Assembly (NCBI GenBank): GCA_025060675.1 | Contig: JANXBI010000013.1 | Location: 1 to 9,210 of the forward strand | DNA: 9,210 nt | Origin: Candidatus Caldatribacterium sp. | GTDB lineage: Bacteria; Atribacterota; Atribacteria; Atribacterales; Caldatribacteriaceae | Direction of reading: 5' to 3' | Shown here: positions 1 through 7,247 of the stretch, in pieces | Layout of the letters: each line of letters opens with the position of its first letter | How positions within the stretch are numbered: the first letter of the stretch is position 1 | The notes under the pieces: model-generated | Database searches by the model: none | Seen by the model: only the letters and a program-made list of their open reading frames with translations | Told to the model about the DNA's origin: nothing | Program-made: the position numbers and the translations under genes

Positions 1-204
1 GAGCACCCCTGCTTTCACAGTCCTAAAGCACCGTGGTCGGAATTGGCTCACAAGAACGCCAAAAGCCACAAGGAACCGCCAAAAGAGAATGGTCAAAGGG
101 GGAGTGCTCGTAAGGAGGTTTTTCATGGTTACGAAAGTTGCTCCCCAGATTGCCGTAACTCCAAGAAGGGCAAGGTCAGCGTATAGCATCTTTCTCAGGC
201 TCAT
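1..204 (-). CDS. EamA/DMT-superfamily transporter, N-terminal part (runs off left edge)
   Basis: The reverse strand is open from an ATG at 204 to the window edge, giving 68 residues of a membrane protein. Residues about 8-28 form a first hydrophobic segment containing AIWGATFVTMK, and about 39-57 a second containing LFWRFLVAFGVL. The WG-(A/S)-TF pattern in helix 1 and the Arg-Phe pair in helix 2 are typical of the first repeat of EamA (drug/metabolite transporter) proteins, which usually have ten helices and about 290-300 residues; the rest lies outside the window. Such proteins export metabolites or small molecules across the inner membrane, and the substrate cannot be told. ATG 204 has no Shine-Dalgarno sequence but sits 6 nt after a TACAAT box, suggesting a leaderless transcript. 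An in-frame ATG at 189 preceded by GAGAAAG is the alternative start. The gene diverges from the chemotaxis gene. Confidence 0.8.
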   Translation of the reverse strand, partial: MSLRKMLYADLALLGVTAIWGATFVTMKNLLTSTPPLTILFWRFLVAFGVLVSQFRPRCFRTVKAGVL

Positions 205-332
205 GGCCGTATTGTACCACAGGGAATGAAGGATTGTTCGAAAGTCAAGAGGAGCAAAATACAGTAAAGATATGGTAGGATGAGAATGCCATGTGCTTCT
301 TGGATTCGCCGAACGAGAGGAGGTATTTTCTG
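205..332. other. Divergent intergenic region between EamA gene and MCP gene
   Basis: These 128 bp hold the 5' ends of two divergent genes. The minus-strand TACAAT box is annotated separately. On the plus strand the region is A-rich (250-280), but I find no -35/-10 pair with acceptable spacing and no sigma-28-type flagellar/chemotaxis promoter (TAAA-N15-GCCGATAA), so the promoter of the chemotaxis gene is unresolved. AGGAGG at 318-323 is the ribosome binding site that sets the chemotaxis gene start. Confidence 0.5.
211..216 (-). promoter_or_regulatory. Candidate -10 box of the EamA transporter gene
   Basis: TACAAT reads on the minus strand and ends 6 nt before the ATG at 204, so the expected transcription start coincides with the start codon. 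No good -35 lies at 16-18 nt: GAACAA at the 17-nt position is a poor match, and TTGACT at 243-248 is 26 nt away, which is too far. The call rests on the -10 box and its position only. Confidence 0.4.
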
Positions 333-2540
333 ATGGAGAAAGGAGAAAAAGTAGTATTTTCTTTTGGTGTTCGGGGGAAGCTCCTTGTGCTTTTTCTCCT
401 CCTGTCCCTTGCACCCCTTGCGTTCTTGACATGGTTTAGCGCTAACCGTTTCCAGGAGGCGCTAACCAGTCGAGAATTCGCTAATGCTGAAATCATCGTC
501 GCGAAGGTGGCCAAAGAATTTGCTGCAACCCTTTCCCGAAATATTGAGTATGCGCTCTTTCTAGCCCAGGATCTCCGTATCCGTTCTTCCACCATTTCAA
601 ACGAGGAGAAATCGAAGGTTCTTGCAGAGTTTGTGAGAAACCATCCTCTTGTGCTCTCTGCCTCTTTCCTTGATGCCTCTGGCGTTCAGGTGGCTGATTC
701 TCAGGGGAAAGTCGGTGAAAACAAGAGTGACCTTGACTGGTTCAAGGTACCAAAAGAAACGGGGAAACCTTACCTTAGTGACATTCGGGTGTCTCGGGAC
801 CTTGGGGTGTACGTTCTCAACGTCTCTGCCCCAGTGTACAACGAGAATGGGGAGTTTATTGGTGTTGTGGGATTCCGGATGGACCCTGCAAAACTTGGAG
901 ATGAGGCAAGTTCTGGCGTCCGCTTTGCAGAGAGTGGTTATGTATTCGTGTACTGTGCAGAGCACAGAGATTTCATTAGCCACCCTGACAAAAGCCTCAT
1001 CGGGAAAACCCTCAAAGACGTGGGCCTTGGGTTTTTGGACGAACACTTCAAGAAGGATGAGGGTATTGTCCGATACACCTTTCAGGGGGTGGATACATTT
1101 GCCCTCTTTGCGAAGGTAGCTCCTTACCGGTATTTCTCAGAGGAGAATTGGAAAAACTGGCGAGTAGTGGGAACCTTCCCCGTGGCTGAGCTCCTCAAGC
1201 CGGTTCAGATGCAGGTACGGTTTTCCTCGTTTCTCCTTGCTGCTTTTGGGGTTGTTGTGGCTTTCCTTGCTTTCGTCTTGAGTGGTAACTTCGTCGCCCC
1301 CATAAAGCGCATGGCGTTGTATCTTCGCTCTCTCGCGCAGGGGGACCTTGCTTCTTGTGGGGATTTGGCAGATACAGCTCGCAAGGATGAGCTTGGTGCG
1401 ATGGCCAGAGCTTTCGTTCAGATGGTCCAGAACTGGAAAGGAGTGGTGGGTAGGGTGGCAAATCACGCCACAACCCTTGCGGCCTCAAGTGAGGAGTTAA
1501 CGTCCTCTGTGCAGGAAGTCTCCCGAGCGACCCAGGAAGTCGCCAAAACCATTGCCCAGGTGGCTGATGGAGCAAGCCGCCAAGGTGAGGAACTCCAGAG
1601 GCTCAATGAGCGGGTCCACGCAATAAGTGAAGAAGCTCGTCGCATCGAGGAACTCTCAAAGAGGAACCTCAACCTCCTTGAGGTGACGCTCAAAGAACGG
1701 ATTGGAAAGAATGCCGAAGCCCTCGCGGAGGTCACAAAGAACGTCGAAGAGGCGGTGAGAGAGGGTCAGAGTGTCGCCAAGGAAGCGGAGAAAGGCCAGG
1801 AGACTCTGAATCTCCTTGTGGAGAGCATTGGGCGTATTGCTCAAATCTCCCAAGAGGCTAGTGAGAGCATTGGTAAACTCGAGGGCCGCTCTCAAGAGAT
1901 TGGCAGGATTGTCGACGTCATCACTGGGATTGCTGAGCAGACGAACCTCCTTGCGCTTAATGCGGCGATTGAAGCTGCTCGAGCTGGAGAGGCAGGACGT
2001 GGTTTTGCTGTGGTGGCGGAAGAGGTGCGCAAGCTCGCTGAAGGGTCTGCTCAGGCAGCTCAACAGATTGCCCAACTCATTGCCGAAATCCAAAGGGATA
2101 CCCAAGACGCGGTACGCCGCATGGAGAGAACAAGCGCTGAGGTGACTGAGGGGGTTGCTCAAGCGCAGAACGTTGTCCGGGGTCTTACCACCATCATCCA
2201 GGCCATTGCGAAAGTTCGGGAGGCAATCTCGCGTATCGCTGCGTCCCGTGATGTTCTTGAGAAAACCCGAGAGGATATGGAGGGTGTCCAAAACGAAGTC
2301 ACCCGTTCCTCTGGGGACATTGCCAAGGCAGTGGCGGCGATTGCCGGGAACATCACTACCATTGCCGAGCAGGTGGCCTCCCTTGCAGCCATTGCTGAAG
2401 AGAATGCTGCGTCAAGTGAAGAAGTTTCTGCCTCCACAGAGGAGCAGAGTGCGTCGCTTGAGGAAATCACGTCTGCAGTTGAGACCCTAAGTAGGCTTGC
2501 TCAGGAACTCCAAGAAGCGGTGGCTGTGTTCCGGGTGTGA
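333..2540 (+). CDS. Methyl-accepting chemotaxis protein (Cache-type sensor, HAMP, MCP signalling domain)
   Basis: A transmembrane chemoreceptor of 735 residues that would bind a ligand outside the membrane and control the CheA kinase through CheW. I chose ATG 333 because AGGAGG at 318-323 lies 9 nt before it; an in-frame ATG at 291 lacks such a site. TM1 is about residues 16-37 and TM2 about 296-320. Between them is about 250 residues of the size and pattern of a dCache sensor, including VYVLNVSAPVYNENGEFIGVVGF and, in the distal module, FAESGYVFVYC. A HAMP segment follows (about 321-375), then a long coiled-coil signalling domain. Its hairpin tip at about 523-560 carries the near-invariant EQTNLLALNAAIEAARAGE and GRGFAVVAEEVRKLAE. 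Gln/Glu pairs in the helices are likely methylation sites, and no C-terminal CheR-docking pentapeptide is present. No other chemotaxis gene is in the window, so it is an orphan receptor here. The ligand is unknown. Confidence 0.95.
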   Translation: MEKGEKVVFSFGVRGKLLVLFLLLSLAPLAFLTWFSANRFQEALTSREFANAEIIVAKVAKEFAATLSRNIEYALFLAQDLRIRSSTISNEEKSKVLAEFVRNHPLVLSASFLDASGVQVADSQGKVGENKSDLDWFKVPKETGKPYLSDIRVSRDLGVYVLNVSAPVYNENGEFIGVVGFRMDPAKLGDEASSGVRFAESGYVFVYCAEHRDFISHPDKSLIGKTLKDVGLGFLDEHFKKDEGIVRYTFQGVDTFALFAKVAPYRYFSEENWKNWRVVGTFPVAELLKPVQMQVRFSSFLLAAFGVVVAFLAFVLSGNFVAPIKRMALYLRSLAQGDLASCGDLADTARKDELGAMARAFVQMVQNWKGVVGRVANHATTLAASSEELTSSVQEVSRATQEVAKTIAQVADGASRQGEELQRLNERVHAISEEARRIEELSKRNLNLLEVTLKERIGKNAEALAEVTKNVEEAVREGQSVAKEAEKGQETLNLLVESIGRIAQISQEASESIGKLEGRSQEIGRIVDVITGIAEQTNLLALNAAIEAARAGEAGRGFAVVAEEVRKLAEGSAQAAQQIAQLIAEIQRDTQDAVRRMERTSAEVTEGVAQAQNVVRGLTTIIQAIAKVREAISRIAASRDVLEKTREDMEGVQNEVTRSSGDIAKAVAAIAGNITTIAEQVASLAAIAEENAASSEEVSASTEEQSASLEEITSAVETLSRLAQELQEAVAVFRV

Positions 2541-2590
2541 GGAGAGCTGCGCTATCTGGGGAGCAAGGTTCTGCGGTTGTGAGAAAAACT

Positions 2591-2665
2591 TGGAGCCGGC
2601 GATCCGACTTGAACGGACAACCTGCGGATTACGATTCCGCTGCTCTGCCATTGAGCTACACCGGC
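2591..2665 (-). tRNA. tRNA-Thr (anticodon CGT)
   Basis: The reverse strand folds into a complete cloverleaf of 75 nt with an encoded CCA. The acceptor stem GCCGGTG pairs with CGCCGGC with one G-U pair, followed by discriminator T and CCA at 2593-2591. The D arm is GCTC/GAGC. The anticodon stem GCGGA/TCCGC encloses the loop ATCGTAA, so the anticodon is CGT, reading the Thr codon ACG. The variable loop is AGGTT and the T arm is GTCCG-TTCAAGT-CGGAT. It has its own promoter 9 nt upstream, and a run of five T follows the CCA within a few bases, which may end the transcript. It lies tail-to-tail with the chemotaxis gene. Confidence 0.96.
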
Positions 2666-2674
2666 TCCGGGGAA

Positions 2675-2704
2675 ATTGTAGCAAGGTGGTGAGGGGAGCG
2701 TCAA
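2675..2704 (-). promoter_or_regulatory. Sigma-70-type promoter of tRNA-Thr
   Basis: On the minus strand, TTGACG (2704-2699) and TACAAT (2680-2675) are separated by 18 nt, and TACAAT ends 9 nt before the tRNA 5' end. Both hexamers match the housekeeping consensus at five of six positions, so transcription should begin almost at the mature 5' end, leaving only a very short leader for RNase P. Confidence 0.8.
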
Positions 2705-2708
2705 GGGG

Positions 2709-2738
2709 AAAGGGAGCGAAACCCCTGGGCTCCCCTTT
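2709..2738 (+). terminator. Candidate terminator hairpin, possibly for the MCP transcript
   Basis: AAAGGGAGC (2709-2717) pairs with GCTCCC-C-TTT (2729-2738) with one bulged C and an 11-nt loop, followed on the plus strand by a short pyrimidine tract (CT). It is the first strong hairpin downstream of the chemotaxis gene, but it lies beyond the tRNA gene, so a transcript ending here would be antisense to the whole tRNA. The T tract is poor, so termination could be factor-dependent. Confidence 0.35.
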
Positions 2739-2928
2739 CTACTAAAGGAACTTCGTGGGATGTTGGTTGGGGAAAAGGTTTTGTCCCTGGCAGATGCCCC
2801 GAAACACCCACTCAGCCATTTCCAAAGGAAGGACATGTACCCAGGGCTGACCACTGATGGGGTCAAATGCTCTCTATGCCGCCTTGTACTGAGACAATGT
2901 GCAGTGCTTTCGCTTTGGCAAGAAAAGG
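2739..2928. other. Intergenic stretch without a recognised gene
   Basis: About 190 bp between the hairpin and the end of the HEAT-repeat gene. Open frames cross it on both strands, but none has a ribosome binding site or a recognisable protein family. A small inverted repeat, TGACC-8 nt-GGTCA, is at about 2848-2865. It lacks a T run on either side and is a weak candidate for the HEAT gene's terminator. I see no RNA family or mobile-element signature. Confidence 0.4.
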
Positions 2929-4341
2929 TCATCGAGCGAATTGCCCTTTGTTCCTTTCCCACCAGGAAGCCCACGCCTTTTGCTCTAGACCAAAATCCTC
3001 CCCGGTTATCTCCCGAAGGGCGGAGGCTACTGCCTCGCGAACGTATTCGTCCTCATCCCCCAGCGCCGCAATGAGTGGCTCTATGGCTCTTGGGTCTTGA
3101 ATGGTTCCAAGGGCTGAAGCTACTGTCAAACGGACTGTTGCGTCTTCGTCTTTCAAGGCCACAATGAGTGGTTCTACCGCCTTTGGGTCTCTCATCTCTT
3201 TGAGGGACAAAGCTGCTGCCCAGCGAACGGCTGCCTCTTTATCGCTCAGGGCCGCAATGAGTGGGTCTATTCCTTTTGGGTCTCCAATGGACCCAAGAGC
3301 AGAAGCTGCTGCCCAACGAACACCAACTGCATCTTGTGTTTGCAATAGGGTAATAAGTGGTTCTACTGCTTTTGGGTCTTTGATTGCTCCAAGAGCCAAA
3401 GCTGCTGCGAAGCGGACACCTACATCCTCATCTCTTAAGGCTGCAATGAGTGGTTCTACTGCTTTTGGGTCTTTCATCTCCCCAAGGGCCTCAGCTGCCC
3501 CCTGGCGGATGTTTGCATCCTCATCCGCTAACGCAGCGATGAACTTCAAAACCGCTTTTTTTGCCCCCTCAGTTTCCCTCCACTGAGGGTCAATCTTCCC
3601 AAGCGATGAAGCTGCAGCTTCACGAACCTCTGTGTCCTTATCCCCCAATGCTCCAATGAGTGGCTCTATGGCCCTTGGGTCTTGAATGACTCCAAGAGCT
3701 GAGGCTGCTATGAAGCGAACGTCCTTGTCTTCATCCCCTAATGCTGCAATGAGAGGCTCAACTGACCTTGGATCCTTTATCTCTATGAGGGCTAAAGCAG
3801 CAGCTTTGCGGATACTTACATCTTGCGCACTCAGCGCAGCAATAACCGGATCCGTCGTTTCTTGTGCTGTGGCTATAACTTTCAGCAAGGTTGAGCGAAA
3901 GGGCACTTCTACTGCGGCTTCAAAAGGCGCTCCCTCAGGAGAGGGAGAACCCTCGGATACGCTGTAGGGAGGGTATATGGACCCTGAGAACCACTCGGTC
4001 AACGTTTTCCCCTGGACTTCGAGGGTTATGGTCCCCTCCACTCTTGCGCCAGTGTAGAGGAAGCCCTCAGGAGGGTACTCTGCACCCAGTGGTTCTCCCT
4101 TCGCTTCGATAGAGAGCGTTCCACCTGCGAATTCCTCGGAAAAACCTTGAAAACCTGCAGCGTTAAGGGTCGAAACAACCCATGCTTCAAAAGGGATGGT
4201 GACACCTTGGGCTTCACCATAGGATTGTTGCACGTTGATACGCAGTACCTCTGTGACACTGAGGTCATCTTCACCCCAGCCCGGGGGTACGAAAAGGATG
4301 AGAATACCCAGAAAAAGAAAAACAACACTCCGCCTTCCCAT
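2929..4341 (-). CDS. Exported HEAT-repeat (PBS-lyase-type) protein
   Basis: A 470-residue protein with three parts. Residues 1-23 look like a signal peptide: Arg-Arg at 3-4, a hydrophobic core VVFLFLGILILFV, then PPGWGEDD. Residues about 25-160 form a non-repetitive beta-rich domain I do not recognise. Residues about 164-445 are nine HEAT-like repeats, each around (E/D)PLIAAL..., (A)VR.AAA.ALG and DP.A. The period is 31 residues, except for a nine-residue insertion (WRETEGAKK region, about 254-262) and one 32-residue unit. The tail ITGEDFG...W..WW (445-461) is common at the ends of bacterial HEAT-repeat proteins. HEAT solenoids bind proteins; no catalytic residues are visible, so it is more likely a scaffold than a phycobilin lyase. 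The start has AAAGGAGGG (4351-4359) 9 nt before the ATG. It lies downstream of the DUF499 gene on the same strand but is separated by 222 bp with terminator- and promoter-like signals, so it is probably its own unit. Confidence 0.85.
   Translation of the reverse strand: MGRRSVVFLFLGILILFVPPGWGEDDLSVTEVLRINVQQSYGEAQGVTIPFEAWVVSTLNAAGFQGFSEEFAGGTLSIEAKGEPLGAEYPPEGFLYTGARVEGTITLEVQGKTLTEWFSGSIYPPYSVSEGSPSPEGAPFEAAVEVPFRSTLLKVIATAQETTDPVIAALSAQDVSIRKAAALALIEIKDPRSVEPLIAALGDEDKDVRFIAASALGVIQDPRAIEPLIGALGDKDTEVREAAASSLGKIDPQWRETEGAKKAVLKFIAALADEDANIRQGAAEALGEMKDPKAVEPLIAALRDEDVGVRFAAALALGAIKDPKAVEPLITLLQTQDAVGVRWAAASALGSIGDPKGIDPLIAALSDKEAAVRWAAALSLKEMRDPKAVEPLIVALKDEDATVRLTVASALGTIQDPRAIEPLIAALGDEDEYVREAVASALREITGEDFGLEQKAWASWWERNKGQFAR
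3000..3860 (-). repeat. 93-bp tandem coding repeats (HEAT units)
   Basis: The DNA encoding the HEAT solenoid has a visible 93-bp (31-codon) period. The closest adjacent pair shares a perfect 26-bp match at 3356-3381 and 3449-3474, exactly 93 bp apart. Two non-adjacent units share 34 of 35 bases at 3069-3103 and 3654-3688, 585 bp apart. These are coding repeats and not a CRISPR array: there are no unique spacers, and each unit is in frame. Confidence 0.85.
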
Positions 4342-4448
4342 GGTTTGATTCCCTCCTTTACGTGTTGATTTTCACCCTGGTTTACGCCCGTACTTTGTCT
4401 GCCTCACCTCGACTTGAACACCCCCTTTTTCTGTCTCCCTACGCCTAC

Positions 4449-4454
4449 ATTATA
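4449..4454 (-). promoter_or_regulatory. Candidate -10 box for the HEAT-repeat gene
   Basis: A perfect TATAAT on the minus strand lies about 108 nt before the ATG at 4341. There is no good -35 at 17 nt: TTGTCC lies only 12 nt upstream, and the extended -10 TG is absent. If used, the mRNA would have a leader of about 100 nt in which I see no riboswitch-like structure. Confidence 0.35.
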
Positions 4455-4510
4455 TGGCACGGGTAGGGACAACTCCCTTCTGTCTCTTGGAGAAGGAGGA
4501 TTTGATGCTA

Positions 4511-4534
4511 TAAACGCTTTGAAAGCGTCAAAGC
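4511..4534 (-). terminator. Candidate terminator of the methylase-ATPase operon
   Basis: On the minus strand GCTTTGA (4534-4528) and TCAAAGC (4522-4516) form a perfect 7-bp stem with a 5-nt loop (CGCTT), followed by GTTTAT. It starts about 30 nt after the DUF499 stop codon. The stem is A/T-rich and the T run is only three long, so it would be a weak intrinsic terminator. Confidence 0.4.
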
Positions 4535-4563
4535 TTGATAGAGCAGGCAATAGCAGAAAAGGC

Positions 4564-7203
4564 TCACTGTATCCTTTCTTCTATGATTTCAGCTCCAATT
4601 TGTCGAAGAGTCTCTTTTACCTTTCCTTCAAGGGTGGAGCTTTGGATACCCTCCGGAGAACGGGCCTGAGCCTGAACTTCAAAAATCACTGTCAACTCAG
4701 CGCGCTCACTGTGGAGAGGGGTAATGACTCCACGCAAGACATCTGAGAGTTTATCCCAGGGAATCTTAACCTTAAGGTAGACGCTTGAATACCCTCTGGT
4801 TGCCGGTGGAATAGGGGGTGGAGTTGTGGTTGAGGGTCCCTTCTCTTTTGAGAGTTCTGGCTTTGTTGATGAAATGTCTGGAGTGGCGACTTTCTCGCTT
4901 CCTTTTGGAGGGACGGCAATGGCCTCCTTGCGGACGAGCACCGCTTCTTTGTCATCCCACACGGTTTCAGGAAGAGACTCCTGAAAATAGGTCTTCTCTG
5001 AAGTGCGGAGACCAAAAATTCCTTCTTTAACGCCACGCCTGATGGCTTCGCGAATGGTTTCCTCGCTTGCAACCATTGGCAAGTCTGGGTACCGCAGGAA
5101 TGCCTCAATGATGTCCTGTAGAGGACGTACAGTTTCGTTTTCAGGCATAGCTTTCCGAAGTAGATTATGGGGAGCAATGGTCTCAACGAGGTAGTCCTGG
5201 CTTTTCAGGAAGTCGAGGACCCGTTTGCTCAGGGAACCTCGTTCACCTACGGTGGGGATACCAAGGTCAAACCAGCTCTCTTTCTCGGTTTTGGCCAAAC
5301 GCCGGTAGGTTACAAATATCTGAAAAGGGATACCATCCTCGAGTTCCCTTATCCGGCTTTTGAGCCAGCTTTTCTTCTCCTCGGAAAGCTGTTGCGCGAG
5401 CCGAGCATCCCGTTCCACAGCTTGAAGGGCCAAAAGCCTTTTGACATCCTGTCTGAGTTTTTGGAACTCGTCCTGGTCGGGGAGAAGCACAAGAATTGTG
5501 TTCTGGTAAGTGCGGAAAGAAGAGCCTGCTTTCCTGAAGAGGTCTTTAAGGAGTGCCTTAATCTCCTCTTTTTGGCCCCCATTAGGTGGAAGGATAACGA
5601 GCTTCAAATCCTTTGTGTCAGGAATATTAACAAGTATCTGAGGCCAGAGGAAGACTCGACATTCTTTTCCTGCTAAATTCTCTAATCGTTTGCGGATTTC
5701 TCTCTGAATATCTTCCTCGCTTACTACTTCCTCTTTTTCCACGATGATACGATTTAAGTTCGGTTGAGAGGAAAAAGAATACAGTCCTTTCTCTTCGTGC
5801 AGGTACCAGAGGACCTCTTCCAGACGGTGCAGGGTATCCCCGATAAGGGCGACATGGATGCTTGGGTGGAGCACTGCTAAGCGCAGACGCTGTACGCTTA
5901 CCCCCCTTTTCTCGCTTCCGCTAAAGGACCCGAAAAAAATGGCAGTGGCAAGGCCACTTCCCACTCGAAAACGAGCGTACTCTGAGCCGATTTCCTGGTC
6001 AACTTTGGGTGCCTTAGCACCGGTGCCAGCGATATCTGCAGCGATAACACCCTCAAACTCGCTGCCAATGTGTTTGAGGAGTTCTTCCCGAATGGTGGGA
6101 TTTCCCAGATTGATATGGGAGGGGAGAATAAGCGGCGTAGGGTCGTTTCTGCGATAGAGGTCAGCGACAATTTCTGCGAGGAACCGTAGAACCCCACGGG
6201 TGCGCTGGAAAGTGGGAATGGTTCCCCAACGTTCGATAAGGATGTCAAGGAGTTCGGGATGGAAAGGATAGGCCCTTTCCATTCGATTACGGTAAGAGAC
6301 CTCTTGCACTTCTCGAGGTAAATCATCTTTCAGTCTTTGGTACATTTCGAAAAACTCTTGCACCGTCTTTCGTACGGAAGAAAGGTCAGTGATGGGTTCA
6401 AAGAGACGCCGACGGATGACTTCGTAAATCTCTTCCCCTTCCACAGGGGTGTAGATTGTCTCCACTCGCCCAAAAATCCGCTCAAGTTGCCGAAGTGCCC
6501 GTTCTCCCTCCTCCCCGTAAGGGACACTGGAGGGGAGAGTGGCCACAAGGACACATCGAGGGAGCGCTTTCACTGTTTCAGTGAGCTCTTGCAGGAAAAT
6601 GAGTACCTGGTCAGCGAAGTCTTTCGCTTTGACAAGGTACTCAGCGATTTCATCCATTAGGATGAGAGTGGGGACGTCACCGATTAATTGGTGTAGGAGT
6701 TCTCTTCCTGGGGAACGACGCTTTTCATCGTGTTCGCGTAAAAGGTCGTACTGGCCAAGCGCCATAGCAAGTTCTCCCCAAGGGGTTCTGCCCCTGAGGG
6801 GGTCAGGTACGGTACCCACAAAGGTAACAACCCTCGTTCTGGGGATTTCCGGGATATCTTCTCTTCCGAGGAGTTCAGGGATGTTTTGTCGCACCTCTTC
6901 TCCATGTTTGAAGAGGTGGTATAAAGCAATGAGGCTGTGTGTTTTTCCTCCGCCGAAGGGAGTTTCAATCTGGATAACTGCTTCGCCTCTTTCTTCTCCA
7001 GCAAGACGGGAAAAGACCGAGGAAAGGAGTCGCCGAAGGCCCTGGGTGGGATACGTAGTACGGAAAAAGTGTGTGGCATCCCAGTACTCGAAAGGCCCAC
7101 GGCCAGCCGCTACGTCAGAAAGGTCCGCAGCGAAAACGGCTTCGCTAAACTTCCCTTCACGAATGTCCCGATGTGGGACGACGACTTCATACCAAGGTTT
7201 CAC
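4564..7203 (-). CDS. DUF499-family AAA+ ATPase (COG1483-type)
   Basis: An 879-residue P-loop ATPase. Walker A is TPFGGGKTHS (81-90), Walker B is PTLILMDEIAEYL (178-190, Asp184-Glu185), a sensor-1-like strand is VLVATLPSS (218-226), and the family block YPFHPELLDIL...FQRTRGVLRFLAE spans about 312-344, with a possible arginine finger in QRTRG. A middle region (about 480-620) is Glu/Lys-rich and helical. A Pro/Thr-rich linker at about 780-802 leads to a compact C-terminal domain (IPWDKLSDVLRGVI..., ending KVKETLRQIGAEI) found in full-length family members. The start is GTG at 7203, set by GGGGGAGG at 7211-7218 with 7-nt spacing. It is 40 bp after the methylase stop codon and surely in the same operon. 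DUF499 proteins occur beside DUF1156 methylases in defence islands; a motor or loader role for DNA modification or restriction is inferred. It looks intact and full length. Confidence 0.93.
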   Translation of the reverse strand: MKPWYEVVVPHRDIREGKFSEAVFAADLSDVAAGRGPFEYWDATHFFRTTYPTQGLRRLLSSVFSRLAGEERGEAVIQIETPFGGGKTHSLIALYHLFKHGEEVRQNIPELLGREDIPEIPRTRVVTFVGTVPDPLRGRTPWGELAMALGQYDLLREHDEKRRSPGRELLHQLIGDVPTLILMDEIAEYLVKAKDFADQVLIFLQELTETVKALPRCVLVATLPSSVPYGEEGERALRQLERIFGRVETIYTPVEGEEIYEVIRRRLFEPITDLSSVRKTVQEFFEMYQRLKDDLPREVQEVSYRNRMERAYPFHPELLDILIERWGTIPTFQRTRGVLRFLAEIVADLYRRNDPTPLILPSHINLGNPTIREELLKHIGSEFEGVIAADIAGTGAKAPKVDQEIGSEYARFRVGSGLATAIFFGSFSGSEKRGVSVQRLRLAVLHPSIHVALIGDTLHRLEEVLWYLHEEKGLYSFSSQPNLNRIIVEKEEVVSEEDIQREIRKRLENLAGKECRVFLWPQILVNIPDTKDLKLVILPPNGGQKEEIKALLKDLFRKAGSSFRTYQNTILVLLPDQDEFQKLRQDVKRLLALQAVERDARLAQQLSEEKKSWLKSRIRELEDGIPFQIFVTYRRLAKTEKESWFDLGIPTVGERGSLSKRVLDFLKSQDYLVETIAPHNLLRKAMPENETVRPLQDIIEAFLRYPDLPMVASEETIREAIRRGVKEGIFGLRTSEKTYFQESLPETVWDDKEAVLVRKEAIAVPPKGSEKVATPDISSTKPELSKEKGPSTTTPPPIPPATRGYSSVYLKVKIPWDKLSDVLRGVITPLHSERAELTVIFEVQAQARSPEGIQSSTLEGKVKETLRQIGAEIIEERIQ

Positions 7204-7247
7204 GTCTTATCCTCCCCCAGAAGAAACCTTCCTAAAGAGCCTCTCAT
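7200..7247 (-). other. 15-codon mini-ORF linking methylase stop to DUF499 start
   Basis: ATG at 7247-7245 overlaps the methylase stop as ATGA. The frame runs 15 codons (MRGSLGRFLLGEDKT) and its stop TGA (7202-7200) overlaps the GTG of the ATPase gene as GTGA. It has no strong ribosome binding site of its own. If translated it would act as a re-initiation bridge rather than as a protein. It could be chance, since the ATPase has a strong Shine-Dalgarno sequence. Confidence 0.2.

Larger units (their letters stand above)
4342..4563. other. Intergenic region between DUF499 gene and HEAT-repeat gene
   Basis: These 222 bp hold a hairpin at 4516-4534 just after the DUF499 gene, a perfect TATAAT on the minus strand at 4449-4454, and the ribosome binding site of the HEAT gene at 4351-4359. 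A short plus-strand open frame from 4414 has no ribosome binding site and overlaps the DUF499 gene in antisense, so I do not call it. Confidence 0.5.

Noticed and set aside
1656..2291. 211-codon minus-strand frame within the chemotaxis gene
   Set aside because: It is the mirror of the coiled-coil signalling domain, which commonly gives long antisense frames; no start signal or family match.
2552..2974. 140-codon minus-strand frame through the tRNA and the 2739-2928 gap, as a possible gene or transposase remnant
   Set aside because: It reads through the tRNA gene, has no recognisable motif or start signal, and no inverted terminal repeats were seen.
3000..3860. Regularly spaced repeats resembling a CRISPR array
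   Set aside because: The 93-bp period is 31 codons, the whole unit is repeated with divergence, there are no unique spacers, and the protein is a clear HEAT solenoid.
2867..3967. Plus-strand open frames rich in Ala, Ser and Arg across the HEAT region
   Set aside because: They are antisense shadows of the repetitive HEAT gene: they keep its period, lack ribosome binding sites and match no family.
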